Origin: VAZQ01 sp963817135 | GTDB taxonomy: Bacteria; Pseudomonadota; Alphaproteobacteria; Rhizobiales; Xanthobacteraceae | DNA length: 64,000 bases | Direction of reading: 5' to 3' | NCBI GenBank assembly: GCA_963817135.1 | Contig: CAWFNG010000017.1 | Span: forward strand, 62,001 to 126,000 | Shown here: one piece after another, positions 35,308 through 44,230 of the stretch | Numbering within the stretch: position 1 is the first letter of the stretch | Layout: each line of letters opens with the position of its first letter | Position numbers and translations under genes: made by a program | Notes under the pieces: generated by a model | Databases searched by the model: none | What the model was told of the DNA's origin: nothing | Seen by the model: the letters and a program-made list of their open reading frames with translations, nothing else

Positions 35308-36936
35308 GATTGCGGGAGCGGCGCGCGCCAGGCGCCCAAGGCCGTCTCCATCCGGCGGACCGCTCCTGTCAGGATGAGGCCGGCAGCCACGATTGTGAAG
35401 ATGCCGACGAACACCACGTCCGTCTCAAACAGGGCTCCGGCGCGGTTGATCATGAAGCCCACGCCCCTTGCGGCCCCGGTCAGTTCGCCGACGACGATGC
35501 CGATCATGCCGCGACCGACGGCGAGGCGCAGCCCGGCGAGCAGGAACGGCACTGCGCTCGGCACAATAATGCTGCGAAACACGAACCATTCGGACGCCGT
35601 AAAGCTGCGCGCCACCGTCATGAGCCGCGGGTCGGTTGTGCGCACGGATGCATGGGCATTGATGAACAAGGGGAGCACGGCCAACAGAAAGATGACGAAC
35701 ACGCGCGCCGCGAGGCCCGTTCCGATCCAAAGAATAATCAGCGGCAACAGCGCAATCTGCGGCGTTGCGTTGAGCGCGGACACGAACGGCGTCACCGCGT
35801 AAGACAAAAGCTGGTAGCGGCCGCAGGTGAGCCCGAGCGGGACGCCGATGAGGATCGCCAGTGCGAGCCCGAGGGCAAGCTCGATCCCGCTCCAGGCGAG
35901 ATGAGGCCAGATCGCCCCGGTCACGACGAACAGCGACCACGCCGTTGCGGCGACCGCGCTGGGCGAAGAGACGAAGATCGGTTTGAGCCGCAGAGCCTCC
36001 GCGCTCTGCCCGAGCAGCGGATGGAGGAGATCGGCCCACCAGCCGCGGCCGAGCCCTTCCCACACGAGCAACAAGAGCGCCGCCGCAGCGAGCCCCAGAA
36101 TGATCCGCTCATTCGCGAAATAAAACCGCGCGAGCAGCGTTTCCTCCGTGAGTGGCGATGTACGAACGAATGCTCGCTGCGGCGGGCGCCAGCGTTCAAA
36201 CCAGCTCTCGATACGGTCGAGCGCAGAAGTCGTAACGAGTCCCGTTGCTGTGAACAGGAGAATGCCGAAGAACAGCACGTCGGTCTGAAAGGAATTTCCA
36301 GCTTCGGCAATCATGTGGCCGAGCCCGGCGGTCGACGCATAAAGTTCGCCCACCACCACGCCGAGGAGGGCGCGACCGGATGCATATTTCAGGCCGCTGA
36401 AGATGAACGGCACCGTTCCGGGCAGGATGATGCTCGCGAATATTTTCATTTGCGAGGCGCCGAAGCTCCGTGCCAGGCGGACGAACCGGGTCTCGCTCGC
36501 GCGCACGCCGGCGTGGGTGGTGATGATGATGGGGATCAATGCGCCGAGAAATACCACCGCGAACTTCGACCAGATGCCGATGCCGAACCAGACGACAATG
36601 ATAGGGAGAAAGGTCACGCGCGGCACCGCATTCATGGCATCGATGAACAGGCCCGAGCACATATTGCGCCCGCTTGTACCAGCCCGTGGCAAGCCCGAGA
36701 GGAATTGCCAGGGCCGCGGCGGCGACATAGCCGGCTGCGAATTCCGTGGCGCTGACGCGAACGTCGCGCCAGAAATCCGGATCGTGCCAAAGCCCGCGTC
36801 CGGCGAGCCAGATTCGCGCGGGCGACGAGACGAAAAATGGATCGATCAGGTGCAGCGAAACGGCGCCTTGCCAGAGCAGGAGAAAGGCAATGACGCTCGC
36901 GCCGCCAACCACGAAATTCTCATTGCGTGGGTTCAT
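35304..36936 (-). pseudogene. Fused double ABC permease (NitT/TauT), one frameshift
   Basis: Two complete BPD_transp_1 domains lie in one gene. The first starts at the ATG at 36,936 (MNPRNENFVVGGASVIAFLL then LWQGAVSLHLIDPFFVSSPA) and holds LARSFGASQMKIFASIILPG. The second holds VARSFTASEWFVFRSIIVPS, the matching EAA loop. Between YKRAQYVLGP and FIDAMNAVPRVTFLPIIVVW the frame changes near 36,650, and the total length is one base over a multiple of three. The uncorrected downstream frame would give a 474-residue protein from 36,728. If the frameshift is genuine the transporter is dead. Confidence 0.85.
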
Positions 36937-37002
36937 TTCGATGAAATGGACCAGTGCGAGCAGCAAACCTGGCGACCGCTTATGGCACGAGCGTGCCGCA
37001 AT

Positions 37003-37029
37003 GTACCTCCCCCTGAAAGGGGGAGGTAC
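37003..37029. terminator. Perfect 12-bp hairpin after the hydantoinase gene
   Basis: GTACCTCCCCCT-GAA-AGGGGGAGGTAC lies between the stop of the hydantoinase A gene (37,073) and the permease start (36,936), on the same transcript. With no T-run it may be an attenuator or an RNA-stabilising stem that sets the ratio of enzyme to transporter. Confidence 0.5.
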
Positions 37030-37072
37030 GCCGAGTCTGTTGCGCGGATGTGCTTCAACATCAGCGTAACAT

Positions 37073-39124
37073 TCATCCGCCGCCTCCGAGGCTGATTTCA
37101 ACGTTGAGGTACTCATCGACAGTCGCCGATTGATCGGGCCCGAGCACGATTGTCGATGTTTGCTCCTCGATGATTGCGGGGCCGGCAAGAATGGCGCCGG
37201 GATCAAGGTCAGGACGCCAAAACACCGGCGCGTCAACAAAGCCAGCACTACCAAAATAAACATGCCGCGTTTCGCGCGGCTTCGCCGGTCCGGAGCTGCG
37301 GAGCGGGGCACGCTTGAGCCGCGGCTTCGCCATTTGACCGATTGCAGTTACTTTGAAATTGACGATCTCGACCGATTCGTTTTCGGCCGTGTGGCCGTAG
37401 CGGCGCCGGTGCGCCGCATGAAATGCCTGTATGAGAGCATCGATGTCCTGCTGGCGGGAGATTGCCGGGACCGGCACATCGACTTCGTAGGATTGGCCGC
37501 GATAGCGCATTCCAGCGGCGCGCAAGGTGATGATGCGCTCGCGCGGGAATTTCTCGCCGAGGAGATCGTCGACACTTTGCCTCTCCAGGTCGCGGAACAG
37601 GCCTTCGATCCTTTCCGGCGTGACATCATCGAGAGGCGTAATGCGGGTGAGGCTGCGCTCCTGATGCATGTCGGTCACCAGCATGCCCCAGGCGCTGAAC
37701 GCGCCGGGGTCGCGCGGCACCAGGATGCGGCGGATGCCCAGCTCGGCCGCCACGTAACCGGCGATCGTCGGTCCCATGCCGCCGAATGCCGCCAACGTGA
37801 ACTCGCGCGGATCATAGCCGCGCTCGATCGTAATGGTGCGCATGGAGGTCATGCAGTTGGTCGCCAGCACCTTGAGCACGCCCCAAGCCGCCTCCTGCGC
37901 GGTGATGCCGAGCGGTGCCGCAAGCCGATCCGTCACAGCGGCGCGCGCCTTTTCGCACGCGATCGGCATGGCGCCGCCAAGCAGCGCCGTCGGATTGACA
38001 TGTCCCAGCACCACGAGGGCATCGGTCAGCGTCGGCTCGCTGCCGCCGCGCTGGTAGCAGGCCGGTCCCGGGCGTGCGCCGGCGCTGCGCGGGCCGACCT
38101 TGAGCACGCCGCCAAGCTCTACGGAAGCAATGCTGCCGCCGCCTGCGCCGATGGTGTGGATGTCGATGGCATGCATGCGCAGGGGATGGCGGCCGACCGA
38201 GAGCTCCGATTTGAACGACGGCCGGCCGGCCAGCACCGCCATATCCGAGCTGGTGCCGCCGGTGTCGAACGTGATGATGTTGTCGATGCCTTTGAGGTCG
38301 CCGAGGTAGCGGCTCCCAATCACGCCGGCGACCGGGCCGGACATCACGGTCTGGATCGGCGTTCGTTCCAGCATTGCTGCGCTTGCGGCGCCGCCGTCCG
38401 ACTTCATCATCAGGGCGCGTGCATTCGGAAAGTGCGCGCGCGTCAGATCCTCGAGTGCCGTGAGATAGCGCACGACCGGCGGACCGATATAGGCATTCGC
38501 GACCGTCGCGGCCGTGCGCTCGTACTCGCGCCATTCCGGATTGACTTCGCTGGACAGCGAAATGTAGAGGCCGGGCGCGACGCTGCGGATGATCTCGGCC
38601 GCCTCGCGCTCGTGGCGCGGATTGGCAAAGGCGAACAGGAAAACGACGGCGACCGCCTCGCACCCGCGTGCGAGAAGATCGCGAACGCCCCGTTCGACAT
38701 CGCCGCGCTCGAGCGGCGCGACGACATCGCCGCGGAAATCGAGGCGCTCGCGCACCTCCACAATGCGCTCGCGCTCCAGGAGCATCTTGGGCGCGGGAGC
38801 AAAAATGTTGAATACGTCATCGCCGCGCCATTGCCGGCCGATTTCGTAGACGTCGCGGAAGCCTGCGGTAGTCAGCAGGCCCGTGCGCACGCCTTTGTCC
38901 TCGAGGAGCGTGTTCAGCGCCGCGGTCGAACCGTGCAGGATCGACTCAACGGCGCCAACGTCCAACGCGGCTTTAAGGTCGCAGGTGATCGCGTTCATCA
39001 CCTGCATGGGGTCGGCGGCATTCGATGTGTATTTGCGGATAAGGACGAGGTCGGCCTTCTCATCGTCGAAGGCAGTGACGTCGGTAAACGTGCCACCCAC
39101 GTCGATCCCGACGCGAACGCCCAT
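37073..39124 (-). CDS. hyuA: Hydantoinase / 5-oxoprolinase subunit A family
   Basis: 683 residues. The N-terminus MGVRVGIDVGGTFTDVTAFD is the actin-like ATP-binding motif. Further marks are GSTAALNTLLEDKGVRTGLL, ITFDTGGTSSDMAVLAGRPS and GAGGGSIASVELGGVLKVGP. Such subunits use ATP to open the ring of hydantoins, N-methylhydantoin or 5-oxoproline with subunit B. Its ATG overlaps the last base of the HyuB stop (TGATG), showing translational coupling. The full-length conserved motifs suggest it is active. Ring substrate not determinable; the neighbouring ABC transporter probably imports it. Confidence 0.92.
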   Translation of the reverse strand: MGVRVGIDVGGTFTDVTAFDDEKADLVLIRKYTSNAADPMQVMNAITCDLKAALDVGAVESILHGSTAALNTLLEDKGVRTGLLTTAGFRDVYEIGRQWRGDDVFNIFAPAPKMLLERERIVEVRERLDFRGDVVAPLERGDVERGVRDLLARGCEAVAVVFLFAFANPRHEREAAEIIRSVAPGLYISLSSEVNPEWREYERTAATVANAYIGPPVVRYLTALEDLTRAHFPNARALMMKSDGGAASAAMLERTPIQTVMSGPVAGVIGSRYLGDLKGIDNIITFDTGGTSSDMAVLAGRPSFKSELSVGRHPLRMHAIDIHTIGAGGGSIASVELGGVLKVGPRSAGARPGPACYQRGGSEPTLTDALVVLGHVNPTALLGGAMPIACEKARAAVTDRLAAPLGITAQEAAWGVLKVLATNCMTSMRTITIERGYDPREFTLAAFGGMGPTIAGYVAAELGIRRILVPRDPGAFSAWGMLVTDMHQERSLTRITPLDDVTPERIEGLFRDLERQSVDDLLGEKFPRERIITLRAAGMRYRGQSYEVDVPVPAISRQQDIDALIQAFHAAHRRRYGHTAENESVEIVNFKVTAIGQMAKPRLKRAPLRSSGPAKPRETRHVYFGSAGFVDAPVFWRPDLDPGAILAGPAIIEEQTSTIVLGPDQSATVDEYLNVEISLGGGG

Positions 39125-40962
39125 CAATTCGGCCCCCGCCTGCGCAGCGCATTGGTTGCGGGCCCATCGATCTCCAAGGTGTCGGGGCGCAGCGTCACGC
39201 CGTAATCGTCGCGCGCACCTTCCACCGACACGTATCCGTGCGCGACGTCGGCCTGCACGCGGGCGGGATCACGCGATTTGGGATCGCCATAACCACCTCC
39301 GCCGCCGAGTTCCCAGAGCACGACGTCGTTTTGCGAAAGCCGCAGCCCGGCAGCCTTGGAGGTCAGCGCACGCTCCTGCGGCGTCCCCGGATTGAGCACG
39401 GCACGCGAGGACTTCGCGGGCTTGGCACCGAAAACGCCGGGGGAAGAATGCTTGAAGCGATCCGTGCGGAGATTGACGATGGATTCCTCGGCGAGAATTC
39501 GCCACCTGCGGCGCTGGCCGAGGCCGCCGCGGAACTGCCCGGGGCCGCCCGAATCGGTCACCAGCTCGTAGGCTTCGACCCGGATGGGGAATTCGGATTC
39601 CAGCGCCTCGACCGGGCCGTTCATCACGTTGATGACGAGATCGTCCATTGCGCTTGGCCCGTCGGCATCGGGCCGCGCGCCGGCCCCGCCGTTGAATATT
39701 TCATATTGCGAGAACCAGCGTCCGGTGACGGGATGACGGCCGGCGCTCGACAGCGAGCCGCCGGCGCCGCTTGCCGGTGCCGGCACGCGGCCGGGAAGCG
39801 CGCGCGCCAACACGCGCATGACCACCGAGGTGATCATCTGGCTGGGCCGCACATACATGTTGACGGGGGCGGGATAGCGCGGATTGAGGAGCGAGCCTTC
39901 GCCCGGGTAGCTCACCTTGATCGGCCGCGCGAGACCCTCGTTCACCGGAAGCCCCGGGATCAGGATCATCTTCACGCAGCACTGGATGAAGTTGCGCGAC
40001 ACGCAGGGCCGCAGGTTGATCGGCCCGCGCGCCTGCCTGTCGCTGTCGAGAATGAAATGCAGCGTGTCGGCTTTTTTTTCGAGCGTCGCCGAGATGCGAT
40101 GGGACTTGTCGAGGTCGATGCCGTCGTCATCGATCCAGTCATGCTCGGGGCCGTAAGTCCCGTCCGGCATCTTGGCGATTTCGCGTCGCAGTTCGGTTTC
40201 GCAAATCTGCATCCAGCGCTGCCAGCATTGCAGCACGTTGTCGATACCGTGCTTGGCGAGCAGCTCGGCGCATTTGTCGAGGCCATAGTTGTTGGTGTTG
40301 ATCTGCGCCATGATATCGCCCCAGGTGACCTCCGGCGTGCGCGTATTGGCGCAGATGATCTCCCGGATCTCGCTGTTGATGGCGCCGCCGCTCTGGATTT
40401 TCAGCGGTGGGATGAGCAGCCCCTCCTGAAAAAGGTCGGTGGCATCGCCGCTGTTGGTGCCGGGCACCTTGCCGCCGAGATCGGGTTTGTGCGCAATATT
40501 GCCGATGAAGGCGACGAGCTTTTCGTCGAAGAACACGGGCGAGACGATGGTGACATCGGTGGCGTGGTTCTGGCACGCGCGGTACGGATGGTTGACGATG
40601 TAGGCGTCGCCGGGCGCAATCCGGCCGGCGAAAACGCGACGGATCTCGTTTACCTGCGCGCTCAACGGCCCGATGTGGAGCGGCTGCGGCACGCCCTGGG
40701 CGACCATGCGGCCCTGCGCGTCGAAAATCGCAAAGGTGAAATCCTGGCTTTCCTTGATGATGGTCGAGTAGCCCGTGCGCAGCATGTTGACCGTAAGCTC
40801 GCGCGCGATCTGCAGCGTGGACTGGTAGATGACTTCGAGATCGATGGCGTCCAACGCATCCTCCTCGCCACTTTGGGCTGCGCCTGTGCCCGCCAAGGTA
40901 TCAAACACAATTCCAGCGGCTTCAAGCGCCTTCTGCGCGTCTATCGTGGCCGCAAATGCCAC
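39124..40962 (-). CDS. hyuB: Hydantoinase / 5-oxoprolinase subunit B family
   Basis: 612 residues. IDLEVIYQSTLQIARELTVN then MLRTGYSTIIKESQDFTFAI is the family start. DAYIVNHPYRACQNHATDVT then IVSPVFFDEKLVAFIGNIAH, NDPY-like here as NHPY, and the C-terminal ELGGGGGYGDPKSRDPARVQ are standard. It starts at a GTG (40,962) with a weak Shine-Dalgarno and is the first gene of the operon B-A-permease-ATPase-binding protein-SDR. It pairs with HyuA for ATP-dependent ring opening in the cytoplasm. Confidence 0.93.
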   Translation of the reverse strand: MAFAATIDAQKALEAAGIVFDTLAGTGAAQSGEEDALDAIDLEVIYQSTLQIARELTVNMLRTGYSTIIKESQDFTFAIFDAQGRMVAQGVPQPLHIGPLSAQVNEIRRVFAGRIAPGDAYIVNHPYRACQNHATDVTIVSPVFFDEKLVAFIGNIAHKPDLGGKVPGTNSGDATDLFQEGLLIPPLKIQSGGAINSEIREIICANTRTPEVTWGDIMAQINTNNYGLDKCAELLAKHGIDNVLQCWQRWMQICETELRREIAKMPDGTYGPEHDWIDDDGIDLDKSHRISATLEKKADTLHFILDSDRQARGPINLRPCVSRNFIQCCVKMILIPGLPVNEGLARPIKVSYPGEGSLLNPRYPAPVNMYVRPSQMITSVVMRVLARALPGRVPAPASGAGGSLSSAGRHPVTGRWFSQYEIFNGGAGARPDADGPSAMDDLVINVMNGPVEALESEFPIRVEAYELVTDSGGPGQFRGGLGQRRRWRILAEESIVNLRTDRFKHSSPGVFGAKPAKSSRAVLNPGTPQERALTSKAAGLRLSQNDVVLWELGGGGGYGDPKSRDPARVQADVAHGYVSVEGARDDYGVTLRPDTLEIDGPATNALRRRGPN

Positions 40963-41133
40963 CGCGAGGGCGGCTTACACGAAGCGACGGCTTCTGGGAT
41001 AGCGGGATGGCGTGAGGCGATGGCTTTTTCCAAGCCAATTCCATCGGGAAACAACGATCAGCCTCAGCAGTCCACGTCCTAAATTGACCGGTGCTGTTGA
41101 AAAAAGATTTTCAGGGGATCTGCGAGCAATCGT

Positions 41134-42279
41134 CTACTGTTGGCGATCGCCGGCGGAGGCATACTGACGGCTGCGCTCCGTCGCCTTCATCAGCTCTCTG
41201 ACAGGCTCCGGCAGGTGTCCCTCGGTGAGCTTGCCGGGCGGGCTTGCAAGCCGGTCCACCACGGCGAGGCGGGTGATCTCGCCTTTTTGAAAGGCGTCCA
41301 GGAACTCGGGATAGTTCCGGAAGGCAACGCATCCGTTCGACTGACCGTTAGAGCCCAGCATGTAGGTGTGGGCAAGGATGCCGTCGCGACCGTGCATCCT
41401 GCCGTCGTCGACCGGCTTCAATCGGATCGCGCGAACCCCGTGAAATATTCTCTCGCGCAAAGCGAGATTGTAAACATTCGTCGGCGTTGGCCCCCGCATC
41501 TTCAGGTGCACATGGCGGGGATCGTCCATAAGCCCGCCGAGGCCGGAATGGGCCTCGAGCCGGCGGCCGCTCGGCAGATAGACGGTATGTGCCGTGATAT
41601 CGTAGATCGCGGTATGGCCGTCGTCGCCCGGCGGCGGGACCTCTTTGCGTGCCTGCTCTGCGAAGGGGCGGGCTCTGGAAACGATCGGTTTCGGTACTTC
41701 GGCTCGCTGGATCTGGATGTCCGAATCCGGTGCCGACTGCAGGCCACTCGCAACGATCGACATCGTCGATTTGAACCTCTCGTCAAAAGACGCCGGACAA
41801 TCCTCGGTCCAGAATGCCGCGGGACGCGGATCGAAAGCGGCGAAACCTTCGCTTGACAACTCGTTCCAGCACGCCGAGGCGGCCGTGTCCGTCAGCATCT
41901 CCAAACGACTGGCCCGAGCATCGAACCCGGCCTGCGGCTCCAGGCTTGCCAATTGCAGGCGATGGGTCGGAGGGCTGGATCCCAGCGGCACAGGCAGCCG
42001 GAAAATCTCAGCGTGAATGGTCCCGAAAACGGAAACACCCGCACCGGGCGATCCGATATCTGCCGGACCCGCCTGCGTTCCTGCCGTTTTTAGGACGAAC
42101 GTCAAAAACATCGCGGCGATTCCAACCGGAATCGCGCGAACCCCCAACTGAGCCAATACGTCCCCACTCGTACCCCACGTCGCCCCTGGCGCAGCGTCCA
42201 ACGGCAACGACGTCCCCCGACGTGCGCGAGAGGAAACATGCCGATTGCGGCATAAATGGTTCGGCGGAAGGCGCCCCAA
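41134..42279 (-). CDS. Membrane-anchored DUF2778 (Tlde1-like) protein
   Basis: Up to 381 residues; the TTG at 42,279 is the outermost start and the N-terminus is uncertain. A hydrophobic segment VRAIPVGIAAMFLTFVLKTA is a likely anchor. A disordered linker leads to a C-terminal DUF2778 domain: LPSGRRLEAHSGLGGLMDDP, RIFHGVRAIRLKPVDD and GILAHTYMLGSNGQSNGCVA then F. The His and Cys match the L,D-transpeptidase-like active site described for Tlde1. In this group DUF2778 proteins occur without type VI secretion genes, and none are here, so a cell-wall role is more likely than a toxin role. Confidence 0.78.
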   Translation of the reverse strand: MGRLPPNHLCRNRHVSSRARRGTSLPLDAAPGATWGTSGDVLAQLGVRAIPVGIAAMFLTFVLKTAGTQAGPADIGSPGAGVSVFGTIHAEIFRLPVPLGSSPPTHRLQLASLEPQAGFDARASRLEMLTDTAASACWNELSSEGFAAFDPRPAAFWTEDCPASFDERFKSTMSIVASGLQSAPDSDIQIQRAEVPKPIVSRARPFAEQARKEVPPPGDDGHTAIYDITAHTVYLPSGRRLEAHSGLGGLMDDPRHVHLKMRGPTPTNVYNLALRERIFHGVRAIRLKPVDDGRMHGRDGILAHTYMLGSNGQSNGCVAFRNYPEFLDAFQKGEITRLAVVDRLASPPGKLTEGHLPEPVRELMKATERSRQYASAGDRQQ

Positions 42280-42493
42280 CCCAAGGGCAGCGAAATATAA
42301 TGGCCGCAGAGCACCACCAAGGTCGAGTGACTGAGGTGAAACAGACCCGATGTGACCGCAGTTATTGCTTCCTCTGCACGAGGATCGCTAAGCAGGCCTC
42401 GACGGCCTTTAAGACTCTGCATACCATAATCGTCAGAGCCGCCGTTCGCAGGCCCGCTTTGGTGCTACAGGTTGCCGTGCTTGGGAGGCCATG

Positions 42494-42754
42494 ATGGTCA
42501 ATCACGGCGCACTATCGAGATCTCACGTCTATCAGATGCTCGGCTCAAAAGACGCGAGGGTGCGCCGGGCTGCGTTTGTACTCCTCGAAGCAAGTAATCC
42601 TCGGCTGAGGAAAGACAGCAAGATTTTCATGGAAATTGTGCGTTTCATTTGGGACGCTAATCCCAGCTATGAGCTTTATCGAGAGTTCAGCAAGCGCTAC
42701 TTGTATAAGACGCCGCCAAAGCCGAGCGCAAAGAGCCAGCGGCCGAACCTGTAG
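42494..42754 (+). CDS. Small hypothetical protein
   Basis: 86 residues, MVNHGALSRSHVYQMLGSKD, then RVRRAAFVLLEASNPRLRKD and FIWDANPSYELYREFSKRYL. GGGAGG lies 6 bases before the ATG at 42,494, and a second ATG at 42,491 is too close to it. No family is recognised; the fold should be helical. Its TAG is in the same frame as the truncated BrnT gene that follows immediately. Confidence 0.5.
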   Translation: MVNHGALSRSHVYQMLGSKDARVRRAAFVLLEASNPRLRKDSKIFMEIVRFIWDANPSYELYREFSKRYLYKTPPKPSAKSQRPNL

Positions 42755-42805
42755 CGGCAAAGAACCTTCAAAGAGCGCGGCATAGACTTCGCCGATGCAA
42801 AACTG

Positions 42806-43000
42806 GTGTTTGCAGGGCGCTCGATGACGTTATCAGATGAGCGGCGCGATTATGCCGAGCCGCGATTTATTACGGCCGGATGGTTGCGTGGGCGGTTCGT
42901 GGTAATCGTGTGGACGCCGCGCGACGGCAACCGGCGCATCATTTCAATGAGGTACGGCCATGCCGACGAAGAAGCGTACTACGAAGAGCAAATGGATTGA
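42806..43000 (+). CDS. brnT: BrnT-family toxin, N-terminus missing
   Basis: The frame encodes MTLSDERRDYAEPRFITAGW, LRGRFVVIVWTPRDGNRRII and SMRYGHADEEAYYEEQMD, the conserved body of BrnT RelE-like RNases. Upstream, TFKERGIDFADAKLVFAGRS continues in frame back to a TAG at 42,752-42,754, with no ATG. GTG at 42,806 is the only canonical start, and it leaves out residues normally present before FADAKLVF. The first strand of the fold is therefore lost, so activity is doubtful. It overlaps the antitoxin gene by 41 bases. Confidence 0.75.
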   Translation: MFAGRSMTLSDERRDYAEPRFITAGWLRGRFVVIVWTPRDGNRRIISMRYGHADEEAYYEEQMD

Positions 43001-43223
43001 TCCGGACGACGCGCCACGGCTCGACCGCGAGTGGTTTGAGCGCGCTGAGATTTGGCAGGGTAACAAACTTATCCGACTCGGTCGGCCGAGAAAAGCCGCC
43101 ACGAAGAAGGCCGTGAGCCTGCGCCTCGATCCCGATGTGCTAGAGCATTTCCGCGCCAGCGGACCGGGTTGGCAATCGCGGATCAACGCGGCATTGCGCA
43201 AGGCGGCCCGCCTCCGGTCGTGA
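42960..43223 (+). CDS. brnA: BrnA-family antitoxin
   Basis: 87 residues. A basic N-terminus (MPTKKRTTKSKWIDPDDAPR) is followed by LDREWFERAEIWQGNKLIRL and the C-terminal ribbon-helix-helix VSLRLDPDVLEHFRASGPGW then QSRINAALRKA. The ribbon-helix-helix dimer binds the operon promoter, and the linker should cover the toxin. The overlap with brnT is the normal gene order. It looks intact while its toxin is truncated. Confidence 0.88.
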   Translation: MPTKKRTTKSKWIDPDDAPRLDREWFERAEIWQGNKLIRLGRPRKAATKKAVSLRLDPDVLEHFRASGPGWQSRINAALRKAARLRS

Positions 43224-43318
43224 AAGGACCGATTGCTTGCCCGCGCGCCTTCAAGAACAGCGCGGGGCTTGTTGTTTACCCTGAAGCTCACGGCAGAACT
43301 CGTTATGGAGTTGGCTCA

Positions 43319-44221
43319 GTGCTGACCTTAATCCGGTCTCCCCGTGCGGAGGAATTGCAAAGAGCCGAGGAGCTCGTCGTTCGCAGCATTAATGACCTCA
43401 CGCAGCGTCACGGCTTTGGGCCCATGGCAACCTTGCGTCCTCCTGATTTTCAATTGTTTTCCCTACAGGATGATCCCGACGGATTGTGGTTGGCTGAAGC
43501 CGACGGAGAAATCCTCGGCTTTGCTTTTAGCTGGGTGTGTGGCGACCTGTGGTTTCTTGCCGAATTGTTCGTCGCCCCGGGGCATCAAGGTCGCGGTATC
43601 GGCAACAAGCTTCTCATGCGGACATTGGAACACGCCAGCAAAGCCGGCGCCACCAACAAAGCCCTTATCACTTTCACCTTCAATGTCGTGTCGCAAGGAC
43701 TGTATATCCGGCACGGGTTGTTCCCGCGGCTTCCGGTTTATTTTTTCAACGTGGAGCGCGACGTGTTGATGAACCGTCTTCAAGGCGAGAAACTACGCTT
43801 GACGCCCATTGAAGGCACGCCTTCCGATATGAACAGGCTTGCGCAGATTGATGCGAGCGCCTTGGGCATACCTCGCGAGAGGCATCACAGGTATCTGCTC
43901 AATGACAGCACGATGAAAGGCTATTTCTTCCACGGGCGGGACGACTGCATGGGATACGCTTACATTTCCGCCAGCGGGCACATTGGTCCACTTGCGCTGA
44001 GGCAGCGAAATGCGATGGGCAGCGCATTCGCCACCGCGCTGAACCTGGCGGCGGGCAGCGGAGCTTCCCAGGTCTCGGCGTTCCTTCCCGGCGCCAGCGA
44101 TATGGCGCTCAGCACCGCCGCCGAGCACGGCATGCGGATCACATTTCCAATGGTGCTGGTGTCGACACGCGATTTCGGAGATTGGACCCGGTATCTCCCG
44201 CGCAATCCGGGCTTCATGTGA
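43319..44221 (+). CDS. Protein with two GNAT acetyltransferase domains
   Basis: About 300 residues from the GTG at 43,319, with GGAG 8 bases before; the frame is open further upstream into the BrnA region. The first GNAT domain has LWLAEADGEILGFAFSWVCG and the acetyl-CoA loop FVAPGHQGRGIGNKLLMRTL. The second half (MNRLAQIDASALGIPRERHH, CMGYAYISASGHIGPLALRQ) looks like a degenerate GNAT fold. It may acetylate a small amine or a protein N-terminus. No partner gene is seen. Confidence 0.8.
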   Translation: MLTLIRSPRAEELQRAEELVVRSINDLTQRHGFGPMATLRPPDFQLFSLQDDPDGLWLAEADGEILGFAFSWVCGDLWFLAELFVAPGHQGRGIGNKLLMRTLEHASKAGATNKALITFTFNVVSQGLYIRHGLFPRLPVYFFNVERDVLMNRLQGEKLRLTPIEGTPSDMNRLAQIDASALGIPRERHHRYLLNDSTMKGYFFHGRDDCMGYAYISASGHIGPLALRQRNAMGSAFATALNLAAGSGASQVSAFLPGASDMALSTAAEHGMRITFPMVLVSTRDFGDWTRYLPRNPGFM

Positions 44222-44230
44222 TCAATTTAT

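Noticed and set aside
35310..36755. Plus-strand open frame of 481 codons
   Set aside because: Antisense to the double permease; composition is Arg/His/Glu-rich and unlike any protein family.
37130..41082. Very long open frames (over 600 codons) on the plus strand
   Set aside because: They are antisense to hyuA and hyuB, whose motifs are clear. High GC keeps the opposite frames open. The translations are rich in Arg, His and Ala and show no family motif.
41134..42279. DUF2778 protein as a type VI secretion toxin
   Set aside because: No type VI genes, no immunity gene and a membrane anchor. The domain is widespread in this bacterial group as a single protein.
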